Assembly (NCBI GenBank): GCA_009763385.1
Contig: VDCT01000867.1
Coordinates: forward strand, 186,001-250,000
Length of the DNA: 64,000 nucleotides
DNA from: Coix lacryma-jobi var. lacryma-jobi
Taxonomy: Eukaryota; Streptophyta; Magnoliopsida; Poales; Poaceae
Reading direction: 5' to 3'
In this document: piece by piece, positions 31,442 to 42,818 of the stretch
Position numbering within the stretch: position 1 is the stretch's first letter
Layout: every line of letters begins with the position of its first letter
Translations under genes and position numbers: made by a program
The notes under the pieces: generated by a model
What the model was told of the DNA's origin: nothing
What the model saw: only the letters and a program-made list of their open reading frames with translations
Databases searched by the model: none

Positions 31442-34400
31442 TTGGAGAACGTTTGGTTGGTGGATTCCGGGTGTTCGAGGCACATGACCAGAAATGCCAA
31501 GTGGTTCTTCAGTCTTAGTCCTGTTGTCGGAAAGGAGTTTATCACCTTCGGCGACAATAGCAAAGGTAAGGTATTGTCTCGTGGGTCGGTGCGAGTTAAC
31601 GAGCACTTTGTGTTGCGCGATGTTGCTCTTGTTTCTAACTTGCATTTTAACCTTTTTTCTGTTTCGCAATTCTTTGATGACGACTATGAGATTCGTTTAA
31701 GCCGAATCTCAGTCCCATTTTGGATCCTCAGGGCAATCTTGTTTGTGGGATTTTGCCCTTTGGGAAAGTCTTTCGTGCGGATTTCTTGGAGTCTTTTGGC
31801 ATTTATCGTTGTCTTGTGGCTGGACCTTCCTCCTCTGATCTTTGGAAGTGGCATAGGAGACTAGGACATTTGAGCTTCGACTTGCTTGCAAGACTTAGTT
31901 CACTTGGCCTAATCCGAGGATTGCCCAAGTTATCCATGGAGCAGGATCTTGTTTGCCATTCTTGTAGACACGGGAAGATAGTTGCAACTCTCCACCATCC
32001 AGTGACTCAGGTCATGACCAAGCGCCCTGGAGAGCTTTTGCACATGGACCTTGTTGGTCCGGCTCGGGTGAGCTCGGTTGGGGGGAAGTGGTATGTGCTT
32101 GTTATTGTTGACGACTTTTCGATATATTCGTGGGTTTTCTTTTTAGCTGAGAAAACTGAGACTTTCTCCTTTGCTCGCAATCTGGTTTTGTGTCTTCAGA
32201 ACGAGTTCCCTTTGAACTCAATGCGAGCTATTAGGAGTGATAATGGCTCTGAATTCAAAAATTCAGATTTTGAGAAGTTTTGTAACTCTTTGGGTTTGGA
32301 GCAACAGTTTTCTTCCCCTATACACCGCAACAAAATGGTGTTGTAGAGAGGAAGAATCGGACCCTTGTAGAGATGGCCAGGATGATGCTCGATGAGCATA
32401 TGACTCCTAGGCGATATTGGGCCGAAGATATGAGCACTGCATGCTATATCTCCAATCGCATTTTTCTCCGAGCTTTCTTGAAAAAGACTTTTTTTGAGTT
32501 GCGTTTTGGAAGACAGCCCAAAGTGAGTTATTTTAGAGTTTTTGGTTGCCACAGTTTTATACTTAAGAAAGGCAACCTGGTCAAATTTGAGTCTCGCTCT
32601 TCTGACGGTGTGTTTTTGGGTTATGACGCTCATACTCGTGCTTATCGTGTACTAACCTTGACACTAACCGAGTCATGGAGACATCTGATGTCACCTTCGA
32701 CGAGACCATGGTTTGTCCTTCTTCTTGTTTTGAGCATGCAGGTGATCATGAGGTTGGAGAACCTCTTTTTGATGACGAGGACGAGGGTGCTGAAGGTTTG
32801 GACGATCCAGCACTTCCTCCACCTGCTGCTCCTAGTGGGTCAACTTCGACCATGACTGCACGCGGCCCTGATTCTTCTTCCTCTACGACATGGGGCCGTG
32901 TGATCCGCCACCTCGAGCGGTACCTTCTGTACCCGAGGAGGCACCGGCTGCTGTTGAGGGGGAGGCCACTTCGGCAAGGGAGGTGCCACGACACATTCAG
33001 CGCCAGCACCCGCTTCAACAGATGATCGACGACATCAACTATCGCGTCACTCGGTCTAGGTCACAACAAATCTCTCACTTTGCTCATTCTGCATTTGTTG
33101 CTGATTTTGAACCCTGAGATGTTTGACACGCTTTGATGGATCCAGATTGGCTCAATGCCATGCATCAGGAGCTTGAGAACTTTCAGAGAAATCAGGTTTG
33201 GGTTTTGGTTTCTCCTCCCTCTGAGTGTCACCCAATTGGGACAAAATGGGTTTTCAAAAATAAACAAGGAGAGGATGGCCATGTTGTGAGAAACAAGGCC
33301 AGACTTGTAGCCCAGGGGTATAGTCAGAAAAAGGTGATAGACTATGAGGAGACTTTTGCTCCTGTAGCTCGTTTGGAGGCAATTAGGATACTCTTGGCTT
33401 TTGCTGCATCCAAAGGGTTTAAACTTTTTCAAATGGATGTCAAGAGTGCCTTCTTAAACGGCTACATAGAAGAGGAAGTATATGTGAAACAATCCCCCGG
33501 TTACAAAAATCCCAAGTTTCCAAACCATGTTTTTAAACTTCACAAAGCTTTATATGGTTTGAAACAAACCCCTAGAGCCTGGCATGATAGGTTGAAAACC
33601 TTTTTGCTTGCTAAGGGTTTTAAAATGGGATGTGTAGATAAAACACTCTTTCTCCTCAAGCAAGGCAGTGACACTCTCTTGGTCCAGATTTATGTGGATG
33701 ATATCATTTTCAGTGGTTCTTCTCATGCTTTGGTTGCCAAGATTGCAGATACTATGAGCAGGGAGTTTGAGATGAGCATGCTGGGCGAGTTGACGTTTTT
33801 CCTCGGGTTGCAAATCAAGCAATCCTGAGAGGGGACGTTCGTGCACCAGGGCAAGTACACCAAGGACATTCTGAAGAAGATCGATATGGGTGAGGCCAAG
33901 CCTCTTCCAACACCCATGTCGACCACGACGGCCCTGGATGCGGACAAGAAGGGAGAAGCAGTGGACCAGAAGGAGTACCGGAGTATGATCGGGTCGCTGC
34001 TGTACCTGACGGCGACACGCCCGGACATCCAGTTCGTGGTGTGTCTTTGCGCGCGATTTCAGTCTTCGCCACGCACCTCTCACCCTCAGGCAGTCAAGCG
34101 TATTATGAGGTACTTATGCTTCACTCCTGAGTTTGGGATTTGGTATTCTGCTTCTTCTACCCTCTCCCTTTGCGGCTATTCTGATGCTGATTTTGCTAGT
34201 TGTCGCAGCGCAAGTCCACTTCTGGGACTTGCCAGTTTATTGTTTCTTCTCTTGTATCGTGGTCTTCTCGCAAGCAGTCTAGTGTCGCCCAGTCTTCCAC
34301 GGAGGCTGAGTATGTTGCTGCGGCTAGCTGCTATTCCTAGTTGCTTTGGATGATGGCCACTTTGCGTGATTTTGGTTTGAGCTTTTCTCGCGTTCCTTTG

Positions 34401-34631
34401 TTTTGTGACAGTACGAGTGCGATTAGCGTTGCTAAGAACCCCGTGCTGCACTCTAAGACCAAACACATTGATGTGCGCTTTCATTTTTTGCGAGACCACT
34501 ATGAGAAGGGTGATATCGACCTTCGCCATGTCGATACTCATCATCAGTTGACTGATATTTTCACCAAGCCTTTGGACCAATCAACTTTTGCCAGGTTGAG
34601 AGGTGAGCTTGGTGTATGTTTCCCCTTTTAG
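31442..34631 (+). pseudogene. Copia-2 pol
   Basis: Order: protease WLVDSGCSRHMT (31450); frameshift near 31700; pre-integrase WKWHRRLGHLSFD; integrase LLHMDLVGPA and RSDNGSEF; frameshift near 32320; integrase end (MARMMLDEHMTPRRYWAED); a variable linker; RT from about 33133 (WVFKNKQGEDG, MDVKSAFLNGY, LYGLKQTPRAW, IYVDDIIF); RNase H (GYSDADFA near 34180, then a frameshift) ending with the FTKPLD motif. Stops include TGA at 33115, 33124 and 33826 and TAG at 34338, where Copia-3 has Gln (SQLLWM). The INT-before-RT order is diagnostic of Ty1-Copia. Confidence 0.92.
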
Positions 34632-35837
34632 ATGGGGGAAACATTTTGGTTCTTGTATCATTCACTAATATCTTTTGGTATTCTCTTTTGGTATCTTTTC
34701 TTTGATATCTTTTTTCTACATATTTACATTCAGAGCTTCATGTATATAATCATTAGAATGTGACCGTGCTACGCTTAGTATATGCTCCGATGCTTTATGA
34801 TGATGCTTGTAGCTTATGCTCTTTCTGATCACTGATACATGTTGTGAGCTGAGCTATTTTTGAATGGTGAACCTGCTTAATGAACTTAAAATCTGAAAAT
34901 GTTCACCATTGAGATGTGCAACTAGCATTTGGAGGATGTGTTGAGTTCACTCGTGCTTTTCATATATGCTAGGTTGCTATGTCTCTAGTGTTGAGTCATT
35001 CACTTGCTTGGTATGTTCATATTCTGTTTAAAATTTGAACCAAGTACTAAGTGAATTTGAAAAGATCGAGATGGGATTGCCTGTCAACACTTCACAGTTT
35101 CGAGACTGTTTCTCACTGCACTTTGAGTTAAACTTGAGCTGTGTAGTGTATGACCGAAACTGTTGCTTTAAGCTTCTAATTGCTTCTGCATAGGCTTCGC
35201 ACAGTTGTAAAGTTAGGCAATGACAAGCTTTGAACATCTCGCCATCACATGCTGTTTTTGAACTTGTGTAATTTCACCGCTGCAACTCCGATAAAATTTT
35301 GAATACACAAGTGTATGTTTCATTCTGCAGCATGATGTTTGAACTGTGCTAGGGGTAGTTCACCTTGTATAAATGTTTAGCACTTGTTTGACTTCCTGTC
35401 TATACATGCTTAGTGCTATTTTGATGGTGAATACTTTCTTTTGGCTAAAAACTGCTCTTTTGCTCAAATGTTCAGATTTCATATTTAGTGATCAGTTTGA
35501 GCCTTTGCTAGCATTCTGTGCATACTCTGAGTCATCGGATCAGCATTTTGTCTAGCATTCTCATTTTTCTATCGACTATATGCCTGAAGCTGCTAACTTG
35601 CATTTCTGACTCATATGCATTTTGGAAGGGGGAGTTATTCTGTCAAGGGGGATCCTTGATAGTGCATTTTCAACTAAGGGGGAGAAAACATTGACAAATC
35701 ATGTGTACTCTCTGTGTTCGACTAAGGGGGAGAAAAATATAAATATTTTCAAATCTTTGCCTTCCGAGTTGGACTTAAGGGGAGATTTCCTGGTTGTGTG
35801 CACTATTTGAGGAGTTTGGAGTTTGCTCGTTCCTGAG
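34632..35837 (+). other. Copia-2 3' internal region with repeated purine tracts
   Basis: AT-rich, no supported ORF. Near its end it carries four purine blocks (AAGGGGGAG at about 35627, 35680 and 35727, and AAGGGGAG at 35775). Such a long 3' region with AAGGGGGAG blocks is usual for SIRE/Maximus elements; one block would be the polypurine tract. Confidence 0.7.
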
Positions 35838-36474
35838 TGTTGGAATGCACACTTGCCCTACCTCTGCACACGTGTTGGGGAGTGGCGAAGGTCGCCAAGC
35901 GTCAGAACCAAATGCGAAGGTACTAAAGGTAGTGGAACAGTGGTGGTATGGCTCTATTCCCAAAAAACTGTGCCTATTACACTGTTCACCCTTTGGTATT
36001 TATAGGGGATACCAAGGGGCGCTGACCAAATTACAATAGGGTACAAGAAAGATTCCTCCGCGCTATACAAACGGAAGGGCAGAATTGTACAAACACAGAT
36101 GTATAGAAACCCTAGTTCGCCTCCCATGTGTCCGCCGCCGCCCGGCTTGCATACACCTTCGCCTGTGGCGTGAAGGTTAACTTCTCAGTTCCGTCGGTTG
36201 CAAGGCGTGCGCCCGTGTGCCCCCGCTAAGTTTGATCTCCCTTGCGAAGGTGTGCGACCTGTTCGAGGGTCGTCACTCGCTCTTCCCACGCATCCCTCCT
36301 GCAAGAGCCGTGAGACCACCCGAAAGCCGAGTTGATAACCGAGGGTTAGTAAAAAGGAGCCCGAGGGGCTTATCAGGCAACAAGGGTTTTCCCAAGGGGA
36401 AGCAAGGCATTAGCGAGGGCCGTTTTCTGACTCAGCCCGCGCGACGTCACTGCCGAGGGTTCTTTCCCCCAACA
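35838..36474 (+). repeat. D 5' LTR (637 bp)
   Basis: TGTTGGAATGCAC ... TTCCCCCAACA with 6-bp inverted ends. GTAGCGCCTCGATG follows at 36475; TAGCGCC may be a decayed TGGCGCC primer site, but this is weak. No gene. 36475-36851 is leader with no supported frame. Confidence 0.75.
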
Positions 36475-39404
36475 GTAGCGCCTCGATGACTTGGATCTAA
36501 AAAAGATCTGATCTTAGGCCCATGCAGCGCCTTTGTCTGGGGGAGGACAGTGTCCCTCGGCAGCGACGCCCGCGGCTACTTGTGCGCCGGCCCATTTGTT
36601 TTTTGGTTGCGGTGTTTGAGGTCCATTTCGTTTTCTGTGCCGCATTTTTTGGGATTCGTGCCGAGTTTGTCGGGTTGGATGGTTGGTGCCTTGGCCTATA
36701 TAAAGGTGGGTTTGGTGGGCGTTTTGAATCCGTGCCCTCTTGCTGTTGTTGCCAACCTGCTGCTGTTATTTGCTTGTAGCGAAGGTTTGTTTTAGCTTGT
36801 GTGTGAAGGTTGATAGGCGCTTGTTGTTCAAAGCTAGAGTCAGCTGAAGAGATGGCTAGGTTGAAGCAGACTGCTCGTGTTGCTTCTCCGAGTGCTGCGG
36901 AACGTGGGGTGACCTTTGAGTTTGGACTTAGCCGGGTCTGCAGCTCTGACCTGGCTACTAATGTCAAGCGAGGTTGGATTGAAGATGGGAAAGCAAGGAC
37001 CAGTGCTGGTGAGACAGTGCCGAAGCCTGATGCTGGCGAGGTTGTTGTTTTTGAGGAGTTTTTCGCGGCTGGTCTTCGGTTTCCAGTTGACTCATTTGTG
37101 ACTTCGGTTCTACAAAGGTTTAATCTAAAGTTTCATCAACTCACCCCATCATGCTTTACGAAGCTTTCGGTGTACGTTTGGGCTTGCCGCTCTCAAGGCG
37201 TTGTCCCTCATGTCGAGGGTTTTGTTCGGATTCACCGCATACATATGCAGCCTCGCAAAATCTAAGATCGCGAAGGTAACGCCAGTTTGGGTCAATTTGC
37301 GGAGTACACCTTCTGTCATCGCGCCGGATCGGAATTGCCAGTGCAGGCCCAGAAGAACAAATGGACCAGTGGGTGGCAGGAGTTCTGGTTCTATTACAAG
37401 CTTAGTGGTAATGCTGAGCTTTGCGGTGTGCTTCCGCCGCTTGGTGACGTTAGCGCTGAAGCTATGATGAGCCCCGAGGCTCATGCTTCTGTTGACTGTC
37501 TAAGGGTGGTGGCGCGCTCTCAGTGTGCTCGCGACTTAGTCGAGGAGTATTGCTGCGCCAAGATTTGGCCCCTTAGCCGGAAGCAGGTATGGTTTGTAGT
37601 CGAGGATGACCCCAAGTACGAGGGTAAGGGTTTGAAGAAACCGAAGGTTGACCTTAACAAGGTTTGGGAGAAAGTTTTCAGGAAATTTCCCAGGCGTGAA
37701 GATGGGATCGAAGCGGTCTATAAGCATGTTCAGGGGTGGGTGAAAGAACTTGTTGGAAAGTTGTCCACATTGGAGATCAAGGCAATCCACAGCTCGATGG
37801 GTAGCGGAGGTCGAGTTAACAGGCTGTTCGACATTCTTGGGATCCAGTATGCTGATTGGCCTGCTCCGTCGAGCGAGGATGCGCCAAAGAAAAGGAAGCG
37901 TGCTTCTGCGGAGGAGAAAGAGATTGTTCCACGGCCGAAGAGGGGTCGTGGTCGTGGTCGTGGTCGCAGCGGGTGAAGGCGCTTGCGATGAAGGTTACAT
38001 TAGGTTCGGGTGCTGCCGGTACTTCCTCCTCCTCGGCCATTGTTTCAAGCGGCCGAGGTGTTGGTGGGGTTGGAGGACGGGTGCCCCGCGTTGGCGGAAT
38101 TAGTGCTTTGATCCAGATCTCAAACGATGAAGGTGTCTCTGATGATGATGAGAAAGAGGAAGAGAAGGGGGATGAGAAGGAGGGGGCCACTGAAGAGGAT
38201 TCATCCGATGAGGTTAGTGATACCTCTAGTGGCGAAGGTGATTCTGATGAAGATGTGTCCATTGAGGATGACCGAGGAAAAAGGACAGTATCGTCTGGTG
38301 CAGGCGCTGCGGCTACTCGAAGTATTGATGATATCATTCGGGACTTTGAGCCAGAGAGTCCTCCACGAGGGTCATTTCCCGAGTTTGCTGGCTCACACAT
38401 ATGGGTTGATGGCTTCGAGTTTACTGGTGATCTTGAATCCGAACGGACCCCCGGGAAAAGGCCGTTTGGCGAGGCTAGCCGATCAAGCCTTCCTTATTTC
38501 ACCAAGAAAATTGGAGTCTCTGATCCGGCGACGGAGCTTTTCACGAGTCCGGACCTTCGAGAATGTCACTTACAGTGTGTTCCGGAGGAAAGGCGTTTTC
38601 TTGGTTGGGTGTTTAACCGTATCTGTGTGCCGGAAGAGGAGCTTCGACTGGCCAACGAGCCCTTGGACAACCTTCATGATGACATCAATGTCAAAGTGGC
38701 TGAGTTGATGCTCCTTAACCGCTCGGCGCGCCGGAGGGCGAATTATAATCTTCACGATTTGAATGATCAGTTGATTGAAGTTGAAAAAGATAATAAAGAC
38801 CTTCGCCAAAGTTTGGAGAATAAGGAAATTGAGCTTAAGGCTGCCTTGGAAAAGGTTAGAAAGTCTCGAGAGGAGGCACAGGAGGCGGCAAACAGTAATG
38901 CTGAGCTCCTGGCGGCTTGTCGTCAAAAAGACAAAGATTTGTTATCAGCGAACAGTCGCATAAATGAACTGTCCTCAGAGGTGGCTTCACAGTCCGAGGC
39001 ATGGCGGGAAAGTATGGGGAAAATAAAGAATAAAGTTGACGCCTGTTTGACCGAAGCTGGCGGTTCTGCTGGAGAGCCGTTGCCTGCTGCTGAGGCTGAG
39101 GCGTTTGAGGGTTGGCTTGTAAATGAGCTTGACGTTTTCAGCTCACTGGTTGAGAACGTGACTGACTTTGGCTATTATGCCGGAGCCTTGGCCATGGCCG
39201 CCACTCTTCGCCAGGCCGATTGTGAGCACCTTCAGAAAATTAGGAAACCGAACCATATTTTTTCCAATGGTCGATGAGGTGCGGAAAATGAAGATTGATG
39301 ATGCAGAGGTTCAGAACTGCGCGATGCGCTTGCTCCGGAGGTTTTGGATCAACGGAGGTGGACGCGCTCTCGCCTTCGAAGAGGCAGCGGAGGCTACTCG
39401 TCAG

Positions 39405-39491
39405 GTACTAATTTGTATGAGTTGTTTGTTCCATGTCACTGTTTCATGGATGATCGTGTTGGTATTCTAATTTTGTGGTCTATTTATGCAG
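39405..39491 (+). other. Predicted intron 1 of the D ORF (87 bp)
   Basis: Donor CAG|GTACTA, acceptor TTTATGCAG|GC, phase 0. The unspliced frame stops inside at 39468. Splicing joins ...EATRQ to ARKDALP. Confidence 0.65.
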
Positions 39492-39776
39492 GCTCGGAAA
39501 GATGCACTGCCTTTGCCGAGCGCGACTGAAGATGTTGCCGGATGCTCCAAGTCTGCTCTTGCGCTCAGTTCTGCGGAGGTTCCTCCAGCGGAGGAGGTAC
39601 CCTCGGTTGAGGATGCTCCGATGGCTGGAGAAGCTAACATAGAAGAGGCGGCGACTGAGAAGGCACCTGAGGACTTGGCAGCTGCCGCTGGCGAAGGTCT
39701 AGCTGCTGCCGATGGCGAAGGTCTAGATGTTGCCGCTGCCGAAGCTAGAGCAGATCAGCATGGGGGAGCCGGGCAG

Positions 39777-39883
39777 GTGTGCAAACTTAGGATTATTCTG
39801 ACGAGGGGGTTATTTTGTAATATGTGTGGTAGTTGGAAAGACTTGATGACACTGATATACTTTTTAATTCTGTGAAAATGCAG
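39777..39883 (+). other. Predicted intron 2 of the D ORF (107 bp)
   Basis: Donor CAG|GTGTGC, acceptor AAAATGCAG|GT, phase 0. Splicing moves from the frame of exon 2 to the frame that is open for VPDGNMLEVFDVTPLTL. Confidence 0.68.
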
Positions 39884-40502
39884 GTTCCTGATGGAAACAT
39901 GCTAGAAGTGTTTGATGTGACGCCACTGACGCTTAATTACCAAGATGTGTTTATAACTGGCGAATCCTGGGCTCGGGCTAAATTTAAACATCCTTCGCTG
40001 AGTTTTGAGCGTTATTGGTGGTCGAAGTTGCGAAGGTATGACTTGAAGAACAGCAGGTCGAGTCGTTTTTAGCGCGAGGCGGATTATACTGATCGACAAG
40101 CTACGAGTTTTTTGTTTGGTTCTTCTTCTTCGTCCGCGCCAGCTGTCATTGATGATGATATCGACGAGAGATCGGCTTTTGATTTTTTGTTTGGACAAAG
40201 TAACCTTGAACTGGGTTCCGACGGTTCACTTATAGTTCCGAAGGAGGAGCCTTCGGAAGTTTGTGATATAGATCGTAGATATATGTATAGGGCGAGGGTG
40301 TTGCCCGGGGAGCTGCCAATTGTTCCTGCAGCTCCTTTGTTGTGGGGACCCATAGTTTCGGTGGATATAGGATTTGAGGAGGGTATCGAGGGTTTGGATG
40401 ATTTAATGATGATTGAGGATGGCGATGATTCCTTGTAATTTTATTTTTTCTATTGAATGTTCGTCATACTGAAGTTGCTTTGTGGAGAAGCAATCTATTT
40501 GT

Positions 40503-41362
40503 ATTAACGCTTTCATAAGCTGATTTTGAAAAAACAGCGACGCCCCTTTTCTTTTTAGCGAGGCTCGCGTAACGCTTTCATAAGCTAATTTTGGAAAAAC
40601 AGCGATGCTCCCTTTTCTTTTTAGCGAGGCTCGCATAACGCTTTCATAAGCTGATTTTGGAAAAACAGCGACGCCCCCTTTTCTTTTTAGCGAGGCTCGC
40701 GTAACGCTTTCATAAGCTGATTTTGGAAAAACAACGACGCCCCCTTTTCTTTTTAGTGAGCCTCGCGTAACGCTTTCACAAGCTGATTTTGGAAAAACAG
40801 CGACGCCCCCTTTTCTTTTTAGCGACGCTCGCGTAGCGCTTTCATAAGCTAATTTGGAAAAACAGCGACGCCCCCTTTTCTTTTTAGCGAAGCTCGCGTA
40901 GCATTTTCATAAGCTGATATGGAAAAACAGCGACACCCCCTTTTCTTTTTAGCGAGGCTCGCGTAACGCTTTCATAAGCTGGTTTTGGAAAAATAGCGAC
41001 GCCCCCTTTTCTTTTTAGCGAGGCTCGCGTAGCGCTTTCATAAGCTGATTTGGAAAAACAGCGACGCCCCCTTTTCTTTTTAGCGAGGCTCGCGTAACGC
41101 TTTCATAAGCTGATCTTGGAAAAACAGCGACGCCCCCTTTTCTTTTTAGTGAAGCTCGTGTAACGCTTTCATAAGCTGATTTTGGTAAAACAGCGATGCC
41201 CCCTTTTCTTTTTAGCGAGGCTCGCGTAACGCTTTCATAAGCTGATCTTGGAAAAACAGCGATGCCCCCTTTTCTTTTTAGTGAAGCTCGCGTGACGCTT
41301 TCATAAGCTGATTTTGGTAAAACAGCGATGCCCCCTTTTCTTTTTAGCGAGGCTCGCGTAAT
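40503..41362 (+). repeat. Tandem array, 13 units of about 66 bp
   Basis: Consensus elements: ACGCTTTCATAAGCTGATTT, GGAAAAACAGCGACGCCCCC, TTTTCTTTTTAGCGAGGCTC. Units vary from 64 to 67 bp with few substitutions. Such arrays are typical of the 3' untranslated region of Tat-lineage elements and can seed satellites. Confidence 0.93.
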
Positions 41363-41366
41363 GTTT

Positions 41367-41865
41367 TTGTTTTTTGGGTGTACTCGACTTTTGGATTTTG
41401 CACCTCCCCTTGTCTTTTTGTGGAGGAGAGGTTAGCTTTGCGAGCCGCTGGCATTTTTTGCGAGGGTGCTCGACTTTTTTGGACTTCGCGCCTCCCCTTG
41501 TCTTTGGTGGAGGTGAAGTTTGCTTTGCGAGCCCCTGGCGAGTTTTGCAAGGGTGCTCGACTTTTTGTACTTCACGCCTCCCCTTTTCTTAGGTGGAGGT
41601 GAAGTTTGCTTTGCGAGCCCCTGGCGAGTTTTGCGAGGGTGCTCGACTTTTCGTACTTCGCACCTCCCCTTTTCTTAGGTGGAGGTGAAGTTTGCTTTGC
41701 GAGCCCTGGCGTTTTTTCGAGGGTGCTCGACTTTTTTGGACTTCGCGCCTCCCCTTGTCTTTGGTGGAGGTGAAGTTTGCTTTGCGAGCCCTTGCGTTTT
41801 TTGCGAGGGTGCTCGACTTTTTTGGACTTCGCGCCTCCCCTTGTCTTTGGTGGAGGTGAAGTTTG
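41367..41865 (+). repeat. Tandem array, about 5.7 units of ~87 bp
   Basis: Each unit contains GGGTGCTCGACTTTTT, CGCCTCCCCTTGTCTT and GGTGGAGGTGAAGTTTGC. It abuts the 66-bp array without overlap in sequence and is cut by Copia-3 inside the last unit. Confidence 0.92.
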
Positions 41866-42309
41866 TGAGAACACAAGGTTGATATGTGCCCTTGTGGTTC
41901 CATTCCTGAGTGATGAGTGATCGATCAACGGGCAACATGTCTCTTGGCTGTGTTGATGTGCAGGTGCGGAGCTCGGACAGTGGTTGAAGGTGAGGTGAAG
42001 GTCAAGTGGGGACGTGCCGTGCCGATGGACCGGGAGCGGTGAAGGGCGGACGTGGAGCTTGGACCGACGGACCAGGAGACCGGAGGATCAGCTGTGGTAG
42101 CTGGCATGTGGCGTTGACAAGCAAGAGTACATGGGGATGTGCGGTGCATCGGCCGAGTCGGGAGGAAGGTGATGGCGTCGTGACACTTGGCGTGAGGCCG
42201 AGGAGGATGGCGAATGCACTATGCCCGGCGTGGAGGCTGGACATGCTCTGGCATCGGTGCTGGAACTCGGGGTGTGCGATCCACATCCCGCCTACGGCAC
42301 GGGTTCGGT

Positions 42310-42565
42310 AGCTGAGCCTCGAAAAGCTACCCTCGACAGTTTCCGAGTTTGGGCCTCAAAACTCGGGGTGGCCGGTTTCAGAGTTTGGGCCTCAAAACTC
42401 AGCGAGGACGGTTTCCAGGTTTGGGCCTCAAAACCTGGGCGCGCGGGTTTCTGAGTTTGGGCCACAAAACTCAACCTGAGGACAGGTTTCCCAGTTTCGG
42501 CCTCAAAACCGGGGGAAGGCCAAAGTTTTTCAGTTTCGGCCTCAAAACCGGTGGGAGGTCCGCAA
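42310..42565 (+). repeat. Hairpin minisatellite in the Copia-3 LTR
   Basis: Seven units. Paired arms include CCGAGTTT/AAACTCGG, CCAGGTTT/AAACCTGG and TGAGTTT/AAACTCA around GGGCCTC or GGGCCAC; the first unit pairs GTAGCT with AGCTAC around GAGCCTC. Confidence 0.88.
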
Positions 42566-42810
42566 AAAGGACGGTCGACGCGTGGCGGCTTGGAGAGGCT
42601 GGCGCGGAGGCGAGGCTATCCACGAGGTAGGCGCGGCGGTCGACTGGGTGGCACATGGCGTCATCCTGAGGCTTGTGTCGAGGCGAAGCTAAGGATGAGG
42701 AAGGCGCGTGGCCGTCGGATCAACTATCAACACAGTTGGATCGGGATACCCCTAGGGTTGGCCATTTCGCTCTTGTATCTAGGGGTAGTAAGGGGATTAT
42801 TGTCTTAGGC

Positions 42811-42818
42811 TATAAATA
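42811..42818 (+). promoter_or_regulatory. TATA box of the Copia-3 LTR
   Basis: TATAAATA after GTCTTAGGC, about 950 bp into the LTR. The aligned part of Copia-1 and Copia-2 reads GGATAAGT, so their TATA box is weaker or lost. Confidence 0.65.

Larger units (their letters stand above)
30907..35837 (+). mobile_element. Copia-2, right part (end of gag, pol, 3' internal region)
   Basis: Continues Copia-2 after Gypsy-A. Pol ends at 34631; a 1.2 kb AT-rich 3' region follows. D (starting 35838) interrupts it before the 3' LTR. Confidence 0.9.
36852..40438 (+). pseudogene. D ORF: H3K4-like N-terminus, 'putative gypsy type transposon' domain, coiled coil, two introns
   Basis: The ATG at 36852 gives MARLKQTARVASP: seven of the first eight residues after Met equal H3 (A1, R2, K4-R8), but the K9 motif is absent. 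From ~36930 the protein (FFAAGLRFPVDSFVTSVL, HQLTPSCFTKLSVYVWAC, WQEFWFYYKLSG) matches the plant family known as putative gypsy type transposon (PF04195, from memory). A basic (RG)4 stretch, an acidic Glu/Asp region, a coiled coil (~38720-39030) and a C-terminal domain follow. Breaks: TAA 37263, frame change at the GGTCGT repeat near 37960, frameshift near 39260, TAG 40070. Introns at 39405-39491 and 39777-39883 restore the frame. Such proteins are of unknown function. Confidence 0.75.
35838..41865 (+). mobile_element. D: Tat-like, apparently non-autonomous LTR element
   Basis: A 637-bp LTR (TGTTGG...CCAACA), a single ORF with introns and no gag or pol, then two tandem arrays. Copia-3 cuts it at 41866. 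TGTTGG...CCAACA ends, an extra ORF and 3' tandem arrays are known from the Tat/Ogre/cinful lineage; the assignment is inferred. The likely target duplication is CTGAG (35833-35837), partner off-window. Confidence 0.75.

Noticed and set aside
35600..35837. Copia-2 3' LTR start near 35775-35837
   Set aside because: The sequence does not match the TGCGGATACATGGG start of its own 5' LTR; it is better read as internal 3' region with purine blocks.
35794..36039. 81-codon frame at the Copia-2/D junction
   Set aside because: It crosses the boundary between two elements and the start of the D LTR, so it cannot be an ancestral gene.
36852..40438. Host gene between retroelements
   Set aside because: The ORF lies just after a TGTTGG...CCAACA LTR and before tandem arrays, and its domain is one known from plant transposable elements; a host origin is unlikely, though the introns are unusual.
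40503..41865. Possible CRISPR array
   Set aside because: Units are continuous tandem repeats without unique spacers, in a plant retroelement, with no cas genes.
41572..41938. Antisense frames of 87-118 codons across the 87-bp array
   Set aside because: Periodic Lys/Ser-rich translation of the repeat in all three frames; no biological start.
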